From: Rheinheimera sp.
GTDB lineage: Bacteria; Pseudomonadota; Gammaproteobacteria; Enterobacterales; Alteromonadaceae
Reading direction: 5' to 3'
Length of the DNA: 10,264 nt
NCBI GenBank assembly: GCA_003482455.1
Contig: DMYW01000045.1
Coordinates: 428-10,691, forward strand
The position numbers and the translations under genes are program-made. Positions 1-5,652 of the stretch are shown here, in pieces (the first letter of the stretch is position 1; each line of letters opens with the position of its first letter). The notes beneath the pieces were generated by a model. The model saw nothing but the letters and a program-made list of their open reading frames with translations, had not been told where the DNA came from and did no database searches.

Positions 1-84
1 CGGGCCGAACAACGTGCAGACTTCATCAAAGCCTCGATGTCCCAGCCTCAAAATCTCCAACGCAAACAGTTTGGCAACGGCTAG
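1..84 (+). CDS. possible 3' end of an upstream gene (doubtful)
   Basis: Frame 1 is open from the window edge to a TAG at 82-84 and would give a C-terminal tail of 27 residues ending QRKQFGNG. I do not recognise it. The tail is polar and basic, as a C-terminus can be. The evidence is weak, because all three plus frames are open through most of this stretch and the minus strand in the same codon phase is open too. If real, the gene ends 298 nt before mshH, so it need not be co-transcribed with it. It could equally be non-coding. Confidence 0.25.
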   Translation, partial: RAEQRADFIKASMSQPQNLQRKQFGNG

Positions 85-162
85 ACTGAAAAATGCAGAA
101 TCCAGCCCATAACCCTCTATAACACGGTTGATTTTTTGAGAACTGCTGTCGATTGTTTGACC

Positions 163-270
163 ATGCTACGAAATACTTATCCCATCGACTACTTTCCTAT
201 CAACTACTTTGATACTGCCTCTTTAGCTGCAGAACTGCGTGCTCGCTGCACAGGACCCGCTTCCGCTTGA
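163..270 (+). CDS. doubtful 35-aa small ORF
   Basis: An ATG-to-TGA ORF of 35 codons starts MLRNTYPIDYFPINYF. The two pentapeptides IDYFP and INYFD come from the 15-nt repeat at 184-213 and stay in frame, the only hint that it might be coding. No Shine-Dalgarno sequence is visible in the 15 nt before the ATG (GATTGTTTGACC). There is no signal peptide or membrane segment, and I recognise no family. It could be a chance ORF or a remnant of a lost gene. Confidence 0.12.
   Translation: MLRNTYPIDYFPINYFDTASLAAELRARCTGPASA
184..210 (+). repeat. two-unit short direct repeat, period 15
   Basis: ATCGACTACTTT at 184-195 recurs as ATCAACTACTTT at 199-210, one mismatch in 12, with three bases between. 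The period equals five codons of the doubtful small ORF. It may be a small slippage duplication or a paired binding site; nothing in the sequence decides between these. Confidence 0.5.
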
Positions 271-294
271 CCTATGTCTTCATCTTAGAAACGC

Positions 295-313
295 TGTAAA
301 AATGTACATTACA
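295..313. promoter_or_regulatory. possible operator dyad upstream of mshH
   Basis: TGTAA (295-299) and TTACA (309-313) form an inverted pair separated by 9 nt. Overlapping it, AATGTACATT (301-310) is a perfect 10-bp palindrome. The site lies 70-88 nt before the mshH ATG, a usual place for an operator. I cannot name a regulator, and short AT-rich dyads arise by chance. Confidence 0.2.
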
Positions 314-382
314 TGCCGCTAAAGTAGCTCGACAAATAGTAACAAAGCGACGACACTAAAATTCTTCAATGGGAGTCTCTGT

Positions 383-2179
383 ATGCAACGATTGCAGCAA
401 ATAGCACTCCCGATCCTGCTAACTGTGGTAGCCGTCGTTGTTGTTCAGGTGGTTTGGTGGCAAATCGGGCTCGGGGTGCAACAGCATCAGGTGAGTATTT
501 TATTGCACCAACTGGTGGTTCCCGCCGGCAATGGTGAGTTGTGGCTGCATCAACCCGCAGCACAGCCCCTGTTACTCGAACCTATAGTTGCATTGCCGCC
601 ACTAGATACCGTAGCAGTGGACATAAACCAACGTGTTATATGGACACAAACGGGTTTATTAGTAACTTTGCCTTGGTGGCCTTTGGTCCTGGTCTATGGA
701 TTGATCGGGGCTGTTTGGTCTGTGTATTTAAGGGGACTAAAACGCCAACAGCAGTTGGTGGGCAAACAGCGACAACAATCTGATCAAATTCGCGCCATCC
801 TTGATTTTGCCAACTTACCTGTGTCGGACGACCTCGACAGTGTGGCCCAACTTGAAATGCTGCAAAAACATTTGTTGCATCAGCAGCGCCGCGATGAAGA
901 GATCAAGCGATTGGTCCGCGTGCAAGGTCTCCTCGACCAAGACTTAGCCATTGGTAACCGCATTTATTTTGAAAGCAAGTTACAACATTATTTAACCGAC
1001 AGCGCCGAAGTCGACAGCGGTGCGTTGTTTTTAATCCAATTACGTCATCCGGAAAGCGATGTATCTCAAGCCCAGCTGGTGCAACGGTTATCTGGGTGTG
1101 CCGAGTTAATTGGCCAACTCACCAGTATTTATGAATTGACCGTTATCGCGCGTGTTGCTGAAAACGATTTGGCCTTGTTGATTCCCGGTTTAGAGCAAAA
1201 AGACGCTGCTACCTTGGGCGATCGTTTGGCCATGGTGTTAAGTCGGGCCTGGTTCTTCCAAGCGCATGAAGATTATGACGTTATTCATCTGGGGTATGTT
1301 GTGTACAACCGCGGCCAGACTTCTTATCAAGTGATGGCTGAAGCCGACATGGCATTAAAAACTGCCCAATTACAAGGCCCAAATGCTGCTTTTGGCTTTG
1401 TGCAGAATTCCAAACCGAAAATTCACGGTTCAGTGTGGTGGCGCACCGAATTGGCCAATGCACTGCAACATAATCGATTGTTGTTGAATTTCCAGCCGGT
1501 GTTTTCTTGGGCACAAGGCGACGTTATCGAACATGAAGTCTTAGTGCGCTTGCATTCCAGTGAAGGCGACAAACTGACGGCGGCTGAATTTTTACCAATG
1601 GCTGCCAATTGCGGAATGGCGCTTGCGATCGATCAAGCTGTGTTGCTAAAAGTCGGCCGCTTGATCGATCAAGAAAAATCCGATGGCTCGCGCTGCACCA
1701 TCAATTTAAGTTGCCAATCGATCCTGCAGGCAGAATTTATCCCTTGGCTTGAACAACAAGTCGCGCAAGGGCTGATAGCACCACAGCGCCTTGGAATTGA
1801 AATTGATGAACATCATGCGGTGCGGCATTTCAAAGCGCTGAAACCGAAATTGTTAAGACTACACCAACTTGGTTTTGTGCTAGTGATTGACCATGCTGGG
1901 CTGACGCTCAATGAAGACGCTTTGTTACCTGAATTGCCGCTGGAATCGGTGAAGTTACATCCATCCGTGGTGCGTCATGTCGAGAAACAATTAGAGCAGC
2001 AGTTGTTTATCCGCGGCATGGTTGCGTCGTACCACAATAGAGGTGTCCGAGTGCTCGCGAGCGGCGTCGAAACGGAAGCAGAGTGGCAATGCTTGCAAAA
2101 GCTGGGGGTTAGCGGTGCGCAGGGGTTTTATTTCAGCCAGCCCTTGGTGCAGTTTAAAGCGATAGATTCACTCAACTAG
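383..2179 (+). CDS. mshH: MshH/CsrD-like membrane protein with degenerate GGDEF-EAL domains
   Basis: The 598-aa protein has a membrane segment at about 7-29, a periplasmic loop, a second segment at about 93-115, and a Gln-rich helical linker (about 118-180). A GGDEF-like domain (about 185-340) and an EAL-like domain (about 350-595) follow. The GGDEF active-site motif reads AENDL (259-263). In the EAL domain, EAL reads EVL (385-387), the metal-binding Asp pair reads Ile-Asp (502-503) and the downstream K-x-D reads KLH (524-526). Cyclase or phosphodiesterase activity is therefore not expected. E. coli CsrD, of similar layout (about 646 aa), is also degenerate and promotes RNase E decay of the CsrB/CsrC RNAs; mshH is the name used when the gene heads an msh locus. 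The ATG is fixed by GGGAG at 371-375, 7 nt upstream. The neighbouring deaminase-like gene converges on it, so mshH does not read directly into mshI. Confidence 0.93.
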   Translation: MQRLQQIALPILLTVVAVVVVQVVWWQIGLGVQQHQVSILLHQLVVPAGNGELWLHQPAAQPLLLEPIVALPPLDTVAVDINQRVIWTQTGLLVTLPWWPLVLVYGLIGAVWSVYLRGLKRQQQLVGKQRQQSDQIRAILDFANLPVSDDLDSVAQLEMLQKHLLHQQRRDEEIKRLVRVQGLLDQDLAIGNRIYFESKLQHYLTDSAEVDSGALFLIQLRHPESDVSQAQLVQRLSGCAELIGQLTSIYELTVIARVAENDLALLIPGLEQKDAATLGDRLAMVLSRAWFFQAHEDYDVIHLGYVVYNRGQTSYQVMAEADMALKTAQLQGPNAAFGFVQNSKPKIHGSVWWRTELANALQHNRLLLNFQPVFSWAQGDVIEHEVLVRLHSSEGDKLTAAEFLPMAANCGMALAIDQAVLLKVGRLIDQEKSDGSRCTINLSCQSILQAEFIPWLEQQVAQGLIAPQRLGIEIDEHHAVRHFKALKPKLLRLHQLGFVLVIDHAGLTLNEDALLPELPLESVKLHPSVVRHVEKQLEQQLFIRGMVASYHNRGVRVLASGVETEAEWQCLQKLGVSGAQGFYFSQPLVQFKAIDSLN

Positions 2180-2203
2180 CTTTGAAATATCCAATGATAA
2201 GCG

Positions 2204-3136
2204 CTAGTCCAGCAGTTGCTGTTTGATCAGCGCTTGTTCAAAAGCGTACCATTGTGCTGGCGTGATCAAGCCGCGTGCCGCCAAGCCTTGTAGGCCCTGC
2301 AATCCGCCGCTGTGAAACACTACATAACGTTCGCCTGCAGGCAATTGGCCTGTCTGTAGTAAGCGCAATAAACTCAGCCAAGCTTTGCCGGTATAGATGG
2401 GCTCAAAAATGACCCCTTGTTCGAGCATCTGCAAGCAAGCCTGCAGAGTTTCGGTACTGAAGCGACCATACCCCGAGCTATCGACACTTGCTCGCAATTG
2501 CCAGTGATCATGGCCTATCAACCATTCGCCTAAGCGAGTTTTCACCCGTTCATCGCCGACGACATCAATCCCTGTAACTTGCCCTTGGAAGGTGCGGGCC
2601 ATACCGGCCAAGGTGCCACCGCTGCCCGTTGCAAGCACGAGGTGTGTTGCAGGCCCTGCGGGTGTCTTCGACACATCGATACTTGCTGCGCCTGCGATCC
2701 CAAGCAAGTCAGAACCACCCTCGGGGACCAGGTGAAACTCTGGATACTGCAGCTTGAGCCATTCGATAAAGTCTGCATCGTGCCGTCTTTGATAATCACG
2801 ACGACTTAAAGCGACTAAATTCATACCATGCGCACGACAAAAATCTAAGGTGGGATTGCTTGGTAGGGGTGAGTGAGAGCGCACGAGACCGACGGTGGCA
2901 AAGCCAAAATGTGCACCAGCGGCGGCCAATGCGGCCAAATGATTGGAAAATGCGCCGCCAAAACTGACTATTCCCACAGCTTGCGTTTGTGCAATATGTT
3001 GAATATGGTACTTTAGTTTCAAGCATTTATTACCAGTGAGCCGCGGAATCATGCTTGGGACACTGGCAAGCCAAACGTCAGTTGCTAAGCTCGACAGAAC
3101 AGGATGCGACAGTTGTTGCCATTGCAGCTGGAACAA
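2204..3136 (-). CDS. ACC deaminase/D-cysteine desulfhydrase-family PLP protein
   Basis: This is a fold-type II PLP enzyme of the tryptophan synthase beta superfamily. Members deaminate 1-aminocyclopropane-1-carboxylate or desulfhydrate D-cysteine; the substrate here cannot be told. With the start chosen it has 310 aa, near the usual 300-330. Visible motifs are GNK with the presumed Schiff-base Lys at 37, SFGGAFSNH (58-66), the glycine-rich phosphate loop ATGSGGTLAGM (169-179), YTGKA (248-252) and HSGG (275-278). I chose the TTG at 3136-3134 because TAGGAG (3150-3145) lies 8 nt before it and the family alignment begins about there. The longer reading from another TTG at 3238 adds 34 residues, overlaps mshI and has no ribosome site. 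Oddity: where relatives usually read K-R-D-D-L before GNK, this protein has ASVPS (24-28). It lies antisense between mshH and mshI and has no obvious pilus role. Confidence 0.85.
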   Translation of the reverse strand: MFQLQWQQLSHPVLSSLATDVWLASVPSMIPRLTGNKCLKLKYHIQHIAQTQAVGIVSFGGAFSNHLAALAAAGAHFGFATVGLVRSHSPLPSNPTLDFCRAHGMNLVALSRRDYQRRHDADFIEWLKLQYPEFHLVPEGGSDLLGIAGAASIDVSKTPAGPATHLVLATGSGGTLAGMARTFQGQVTGIDVVGDERVKTRLGEWLIGHDHWQLRASVDSSGYGRFSTETLQACLQMLEQGVIFEPIYTGKAWLSLLRLLQTGQLPAGERYVVFHSGGLQGLQGLAARGLITPAQWYAFEQALIKQQLLD

Positions 3137-3186
3137 GGGCGTGACTCCTAACGTGAACACTAATAAAAACGGACCAAACAGCCGCC
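3137..3186. promoter_or_regulatory. 50-nt divergent spacer between the deaminase-like gene and mshI
   Basis: The two genes diverge here with only 50 nt between start codons, so their promoters must overlap each other's 5' coding ends. An AT-rich patch CTAATAAAAA (3160-3169) could serve as a -10 region on either strand, but no matching -35 box is clear. The mshI operon promoter may lie here or inside the 5' end of the deaminase-like gene. Confidence 0.4.
3145..3150 (-). promoter_or_regulatory. ribosome binding site deciding the deaminase-like TTG start
   Basis: On the minus strand TAGGAG is followed by 8 nt and then TTG at 3136. It is the only good Shine-Dalgarno match near the N-terminus and supports a 310-residue protein over the 344-residue reading. 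Confidence 0.7.
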
Positions 3187-4131
3187 ATGATACGCCAGTT
3201 TTTAAACCGATTGCGTAGTTCAGCACAATCGACACCAACCACCTTAGTGTCGATTGTGCTGCAAGCCGAGCGCATCAAAGTGTTATGGCTGCAGCCTTAT
3301 CCGCTGGTGGTGACGAAAGTCAGTACTGTGGTTGTGACAGACCCAAGCCAATGGGCTTCACAGCTAAACAAGTTAGCGGCAGAGATCCCAAGCAAAGCCC
3401 CTGTGTGTTTAGTGATCCCCGCAAGCCATTATCAGTTGTATCTGGTTGAGCGGCCAAATGTGGCTGAAAATGAACTGACAGCAGCGTTGCCATTTCTTGT
3501 GGCAGAACAACTCCAACAACCAGTTTCTGAGCTGCTGCTGGATTATTTTCAACTGCCGGATGTCGGACGCCAACCGGGCTCGCTGCAGGTGGTCGCTGCA
3601 GAAAAGCAGTGGCTAGCGCCGCTTTGTAAAGTCTTGCAACGTCATGATGTAGAACTACAAAATATCCAGCCGGAAGAGTGGCTCGTGCGAAATTTGGTGC
3701 TTAGCCAAGGCGCGCCGCAGCTGATATTGTCGCAACAACCAGGTCAAGAACTTGCGGTGTTAATCATGCAGCAAGGCAAGGTGTATTTCAGTCGAAAATT
3801 GCGTGGTTACACGCGTCTCGCACACTACGACCTTGATGATCTGCAAAACGGGGTATTGGAAAACTTAATGCTGGAGATCCAGCGTTCGATGGATTATTTC
3901 GAAGGGCAGCTGCGGCAACCACCAATCCGCGACATTCAATTGTTATTGCCCGATCACGTCAATACAGCACTGATCCCGTTTCTGCAACAAAACGGGTTCG
4001 AACAAGTGCAGGCCATTAACTTAAGCGGCATGATGGCCAATTTAACCGAGGAAGAACGGGGCGACTATTGGCTTGCGTTGGCAGGCGCTTTAGAGCTTGC
4101 GGTGGAGGATGGCGATGAAGCAACGCGTTAA
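3187..4131 (+). CDS. mshI: MSHA biogenesis protein MshI (PilM-like)
   Basis: The 314-aa soluble protein has no signal peptide or membrane segment. It matches the MshI/PilM group, cytoplasmic actin-like proteins that dock on the PilN-type membrane partner and connect the assembly ATPase with the envelope platform. Visible features are a short basic N-terminus, a first beta unit around 20-35 (LVSIVLQAERIKVLWL) and the helix LMLEIQRSMDYFEGQL (227-242), typical of this group. A final alpha/beta section follows to a C-terminus that runs 17 nt into mshI2. The ATG at 3187 has only a weak GGA at 3171-3173. A downstream GTG at 3247 is possible but has no ribosome site and would remove the basic leader. 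A perfect inverted repeat (3221-3261) covers codons 12-25 and could limit ribosome entry or bind a regulator. Confidence 0.88.
   Translation: MIRQFLNRLRSSAQSTPTTLVSIVLQAERIKVLWLQPYPLVVTKVSTVVVTDPSQWASQLNKLAAEIPSKAPVCLVIPASHYQLYLVERPNVAENELTAALPFLVAEQLQQPVSELLLDYFQLPDVGRQPGSLQVVAAEKQWLAPLCKVLQRHDVELQNIQPEEWLVRNLVLSQGAPQLILSQQPGQELAVLIMQQGKVYFSRKLRGYTRLAHYDLDDLQNGVLENLMLEIQRSMDYFEGQLRQPPIRDIQLLLPDHVNTALIPFLQQNGFEQVQAINLSGMMANLTEEERGDYWLALAGALELAVEDGDEATR
3221..3261. repeat. perfect 15-bp inverted repeat with 11-nt loop in mshI 5' end
   Basis: CAGCACAATCGACAC (3221-3235) is followed, after CAACCACCTTA (3236-3246), by its exact complement GTGTCGATTGTGCTG (3247-3261). Eight of the 15 pairs are G-C. 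As RNA it would form a strong hairpin starting 34 nt after the mshI ATG; as DNA it could be a dimer operator upstream of the divergent gene. No T-run follows on either strand, so it is not a standard intrinsic terminator. The symmetry makes both strands encode VSIVL. Confidence 0.9.
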
Positions 4132-4714
4132 CCTCTATCAAACCACCTTAAAGCCGCTGCAGCAACGCGCCAGCTTAGCGCGTGTGCTGGTCAGTTTCAC
4201 CGCCTTGCTGCTATTGATGATTACCGCGGGTGTGCACTTGAGCTATCAGCAGATGCAACTGCAAAAACAACTCACCCAACAGCAATCGCTATTGCAAGCG
4301 CACACTGAAACTCTTAGCAACCTGCAACTTGCGTTGTCGCAGCGCCAACCCGATGCACAATTACAACAGCAGTTGGTGATGCTGGAGCAAAGCAACGCCC
4401 GCAAACAACAACTGTTGAATTATTTGCAGCATGAAATGACCACGCAAACTCAGGGGTATGCCAGCGTCATGGAAGGCTTCGCCAAGCTTGACCCCAAAGG
4501 CTTGTGGCTAACCTCATTCAGTCTTGGCGCCGAGCATAATCAACTGCAAGGGGTTTCGGTAAATCCGGCGTTAGTGCCGTTGTGGTTGCAATCGCTTGGA
4601 CAAATTCCCGCACTCCAGGGCCAACAATTCAGCGACATCGAGTTAACGCCGAGTGAGCGTAAGCCTTATTTGTTGTTTTCTGTGACCAAACAAACCAAGG
4701 ATGCCAAGCCATGA
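4115..4714 (+). CDS. mshI2: MSHA biogenesis protein MshI2 (PilN-like)
   Basis: The 199-aa bitopic protein starts MKQRVNLYQTTLKP, the short N-terminal motif that PilN-type proteins use to contact their PilM partner (here MshI). A membrane helix spans about 24-44. A Gln-rich periplasmic coiled coil (about 46-105) and a small C-terminal ferredoxin-like domain (about 115-195) follow. Its role is to build the inner-membrane alignment platform with MshJ. The ATG at 4115 is preferred because GGAGG (4104-4108) lies 6 nt before it; the ATG at 4109 would have no spacing. The gene overlaps mshI by 17 nt and mshJ by 4 nt, which points to translational coupling. The symbol follows the MshI/MshI2 usage of Shewanella-type annotations; a PilN-domain label would be equally right. 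Confidence 0.88.
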   Translation: MKQRVNLYQTTLKPLQQRASLARVLVSFTALLLLMITAGVHLSYQQMQLQKQLTQQQSLLQAHTETLSNLQLALSQRQPDAQLQQQLVMLEQSNARKQQLLNYLQHEMTTQTQGYASVMEGFAKLDPKGLWLTSFSLGAEHNQLQGVSVNPALVPLWLQSLGQIPALQGQQFSDIELTPSERKPYLLFSVTKQTKDAKP

Positions 4715-5358
4715 GTCAGTTTGAACAGTGGCAAGACCGGTTCGCCATGTTAAAGCCGCGTGAGCGCGGGCTGATTTGGCTGGCAAGCAGCGGTTTGTTG
4801 TTGTGGCTTGGCTGTGTGCTGGTGTTATTTCCGATGCTCGACAAACAACAACAGTTGCAGGGGCAACTGAAAACCAACGTAAAGCAGCTGCAGCAATTAG
4901 AGCAACAAATCGAGGTGATGCAACAGCAGTTGCAACAAGACGTGAATGCAGCGGTGCGTGAGCAAATCGCCGCGCAAAATCAGCAGCAACAGCTGTTGGT
5001 GACGCAGATCCGGCAATTAACCGGACGGTACGTCAGCCCAGAGCAAATGACACATCTGTTGTCGGACGTGTTGTTGAAAAACCAGCAAGTGCAGTTGGTA
5101 TCGATGCGCTCGCAAGCGCCCAAGCCACTTCAACTGCCTGGTGCCGCCCCTACGGATATTCAACTATACCGCCACGGCACTTTGCTGGAGTTTCGTGGTA
5201 GTTATACGCAGTTACAGCAGTTGTTAGCGCGGCTAGAGCAGCTGCCATGGCAGCTGCATTGGCGGCAGCTGAAGTTTAAAGTGACAGAATACCCGCTGTC
5301 GCAGTTGCAACTTGAACTGGAGACAGTTAGTGAACAAGCAGATTATCTGCGTATTTAG
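4711..5358 (+). CDS. mshJ: MSHA biogenesis protein MshJ (PilO-like)
   Basis: The 215-aa bitopic inner-membrane protein is of PilO type. A cytoplasmic N-terminus carries the PRERGL motif (17-22), then come a membrane helix at about 21-43 and a very Gln-rich periplasmic coiled coil (about 45-105). The C-terminal ferredoxin-like domain includes LPWQLHW (178-184) and the closing strand LQLELETVSE. It is expected to pair with MshI2 as PilO does with PilN. Glutamine makes up about one residue in five, counted by eye, giving CAA/CAG-rich DNA. The ATG overlaps the mshI2 stop (ATGA), and AAGGA (4697-4701) lies 9 nt before it. The last 29 nt overlap mshK. A 20-bp palindrome lies in its 3' part. Confidence 0.88.
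   Translation: MSQFEQWQDRFAMLKPRERGLIWLASSGLLLWLGCVLVLFPMLDKQQQLQGQLKTNVKQLQQLEQQIEVMQQQLQQDVNAAVREQIAAQNQQQQLLVTQIRQLTGRYVSPEQMTHLLSDVLLKNQQVQLVSMRSQAPKPLQLPGAAPTDIQLYRHGTLLEFRGSYTQLQQLLARLEQLPWQLHWRQLKFKVTEYPLSQLQLELETVSEQADYLRI
5238..5257. repeat. 20-bp perfect palindrome in mshJ
   Basis: GCAGCTGCCATGGCAGCTGC reads identically on both strands and is centred on CCATGG. It encodes the QLPWQL part of a conserved MshJ segment, so the symmetry can come from two Gln-Leu pairs both written CAGCTG. A third GCAGCTG follows at 5265-5271. Confidence 0.9.
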
Positions 5359-5644
5359 TGGCCTGGTTTGTATGGCCCAAGCCCAAGATCCGACACAACC
5401 CGAGTGGCCGGCACTGGCCGCGCCTGCAGCCACCGCCACCGAAAAATCCGGCAAGCCAGCGCTGCGCTTGCAGTTAATCCGCCAACAAGGCAAGCGTCAG
5501 TTAGCGGTGATTAATGGCCAAAGTCTGACGGTGGGCCAAACAATCGCAGGTTATCAGCTGGTGCGGATCCAACACGATCACGTCACACTGCGAAATGAAC
5601 AAGAACAACTGGTGTTACCACTTTTTGTGACGACCCGACGATAG
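5330..5644 (+). CDS. mshK: MSHA biogenesis protein MshK (periplasmic)
   Basis: The 104-aa protein starts at a GTG. The choice rests on GGAGA (5319-5323) six nt upstream and on the clean signal peptide it produces: MNKQ, a hydrophobic core (IICVFSGLVCM) and an AQA cleavage site at about 16-18. The mature protein begins QDPTQP, a start I know from MshK-type proteins. A TTG six codons earlier (5312) would only add residues before the signal and has no ribosome site. The mature part has a Pro/Ala spacer and a small beta-rich domain (about 50-104, LRLQLIRQQGKRQLAVING to the end) that resembles a reduced PilP-like module. It may connect the MshI2/MshJ platform to the secretin. It overlaps mshJ by 29 nt and ends 8 nt before mshL. 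Confidence 0.82.
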   Translation: MNKQIICVFSGLVCMAQAQDPTQPEWPALAAPAATATEKSGKPALRLQLIRQQGKRQLAVINGQSLTVGQTIAGYQLVRIQHDHVTLRNEQEQLVLPLFVTTRR

Positions 5645-5652
5645 GGAATAGC

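Larger units (their letters stand above)
85..382. other. AT-rich region upstream of mshH
   Basis: This 298-nt stretch has no convincing gene. It contains one 35-codon ATG ORF (163-270) without a clear ribosome site, a pair of near-identical 12-mers with 15-nt period (184-195 and 199-210), and a short dyad at 295-313. I see no tRNA, and no terminator hairpin with a T-run. Two TTGACC hexamers (157-162 and 267-272) resemble a -35 box, but neither has a good -10 box at the right spacing. The mshH promoter probably lies here but cannot be assigned by eye. Confidence 0.6.

Noticed and set aside
1..165. Minus-strand open frame of 55 codons running off the left edge, with a protein-like stretch LFALEILRLGHRGFDEV
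   Set aside because: It begins right after a stop codon and has no ATG or GTG; the only start-type codons are internal TTGs without a ribosome site. All plus frames are also open over much of it, so openness proves little. A decayed gene cannot be excluded.
267..295. TTGACC at 267-272 as the -35 box of an mshH promoter
   Set aside because: No -10-like hexamer stands 16-18 nt downstream; the bases there read roughly AAACGC.
2199..2235. Inverted repeat AAGCGCT/AGCGCTT around the convergent stop codons as a shared terminator
   Set aside because: The stem is only 7 bp with a 23-nt loop, has no T-run on either strand, and half of it lies in the deaminase-like coding region. A small inner stem does not rescue it.
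3137..3238. 34-residue hydrophobic N-terminal extension of the deaminase-like protein as a signal or membrane anchor
   Set aside because: It needs a TTG at 3238 without a Shine-Dalgarno sequence and would overlap mshI. The TTG at 3136 has a strong ribosome site and gives the normal family length.
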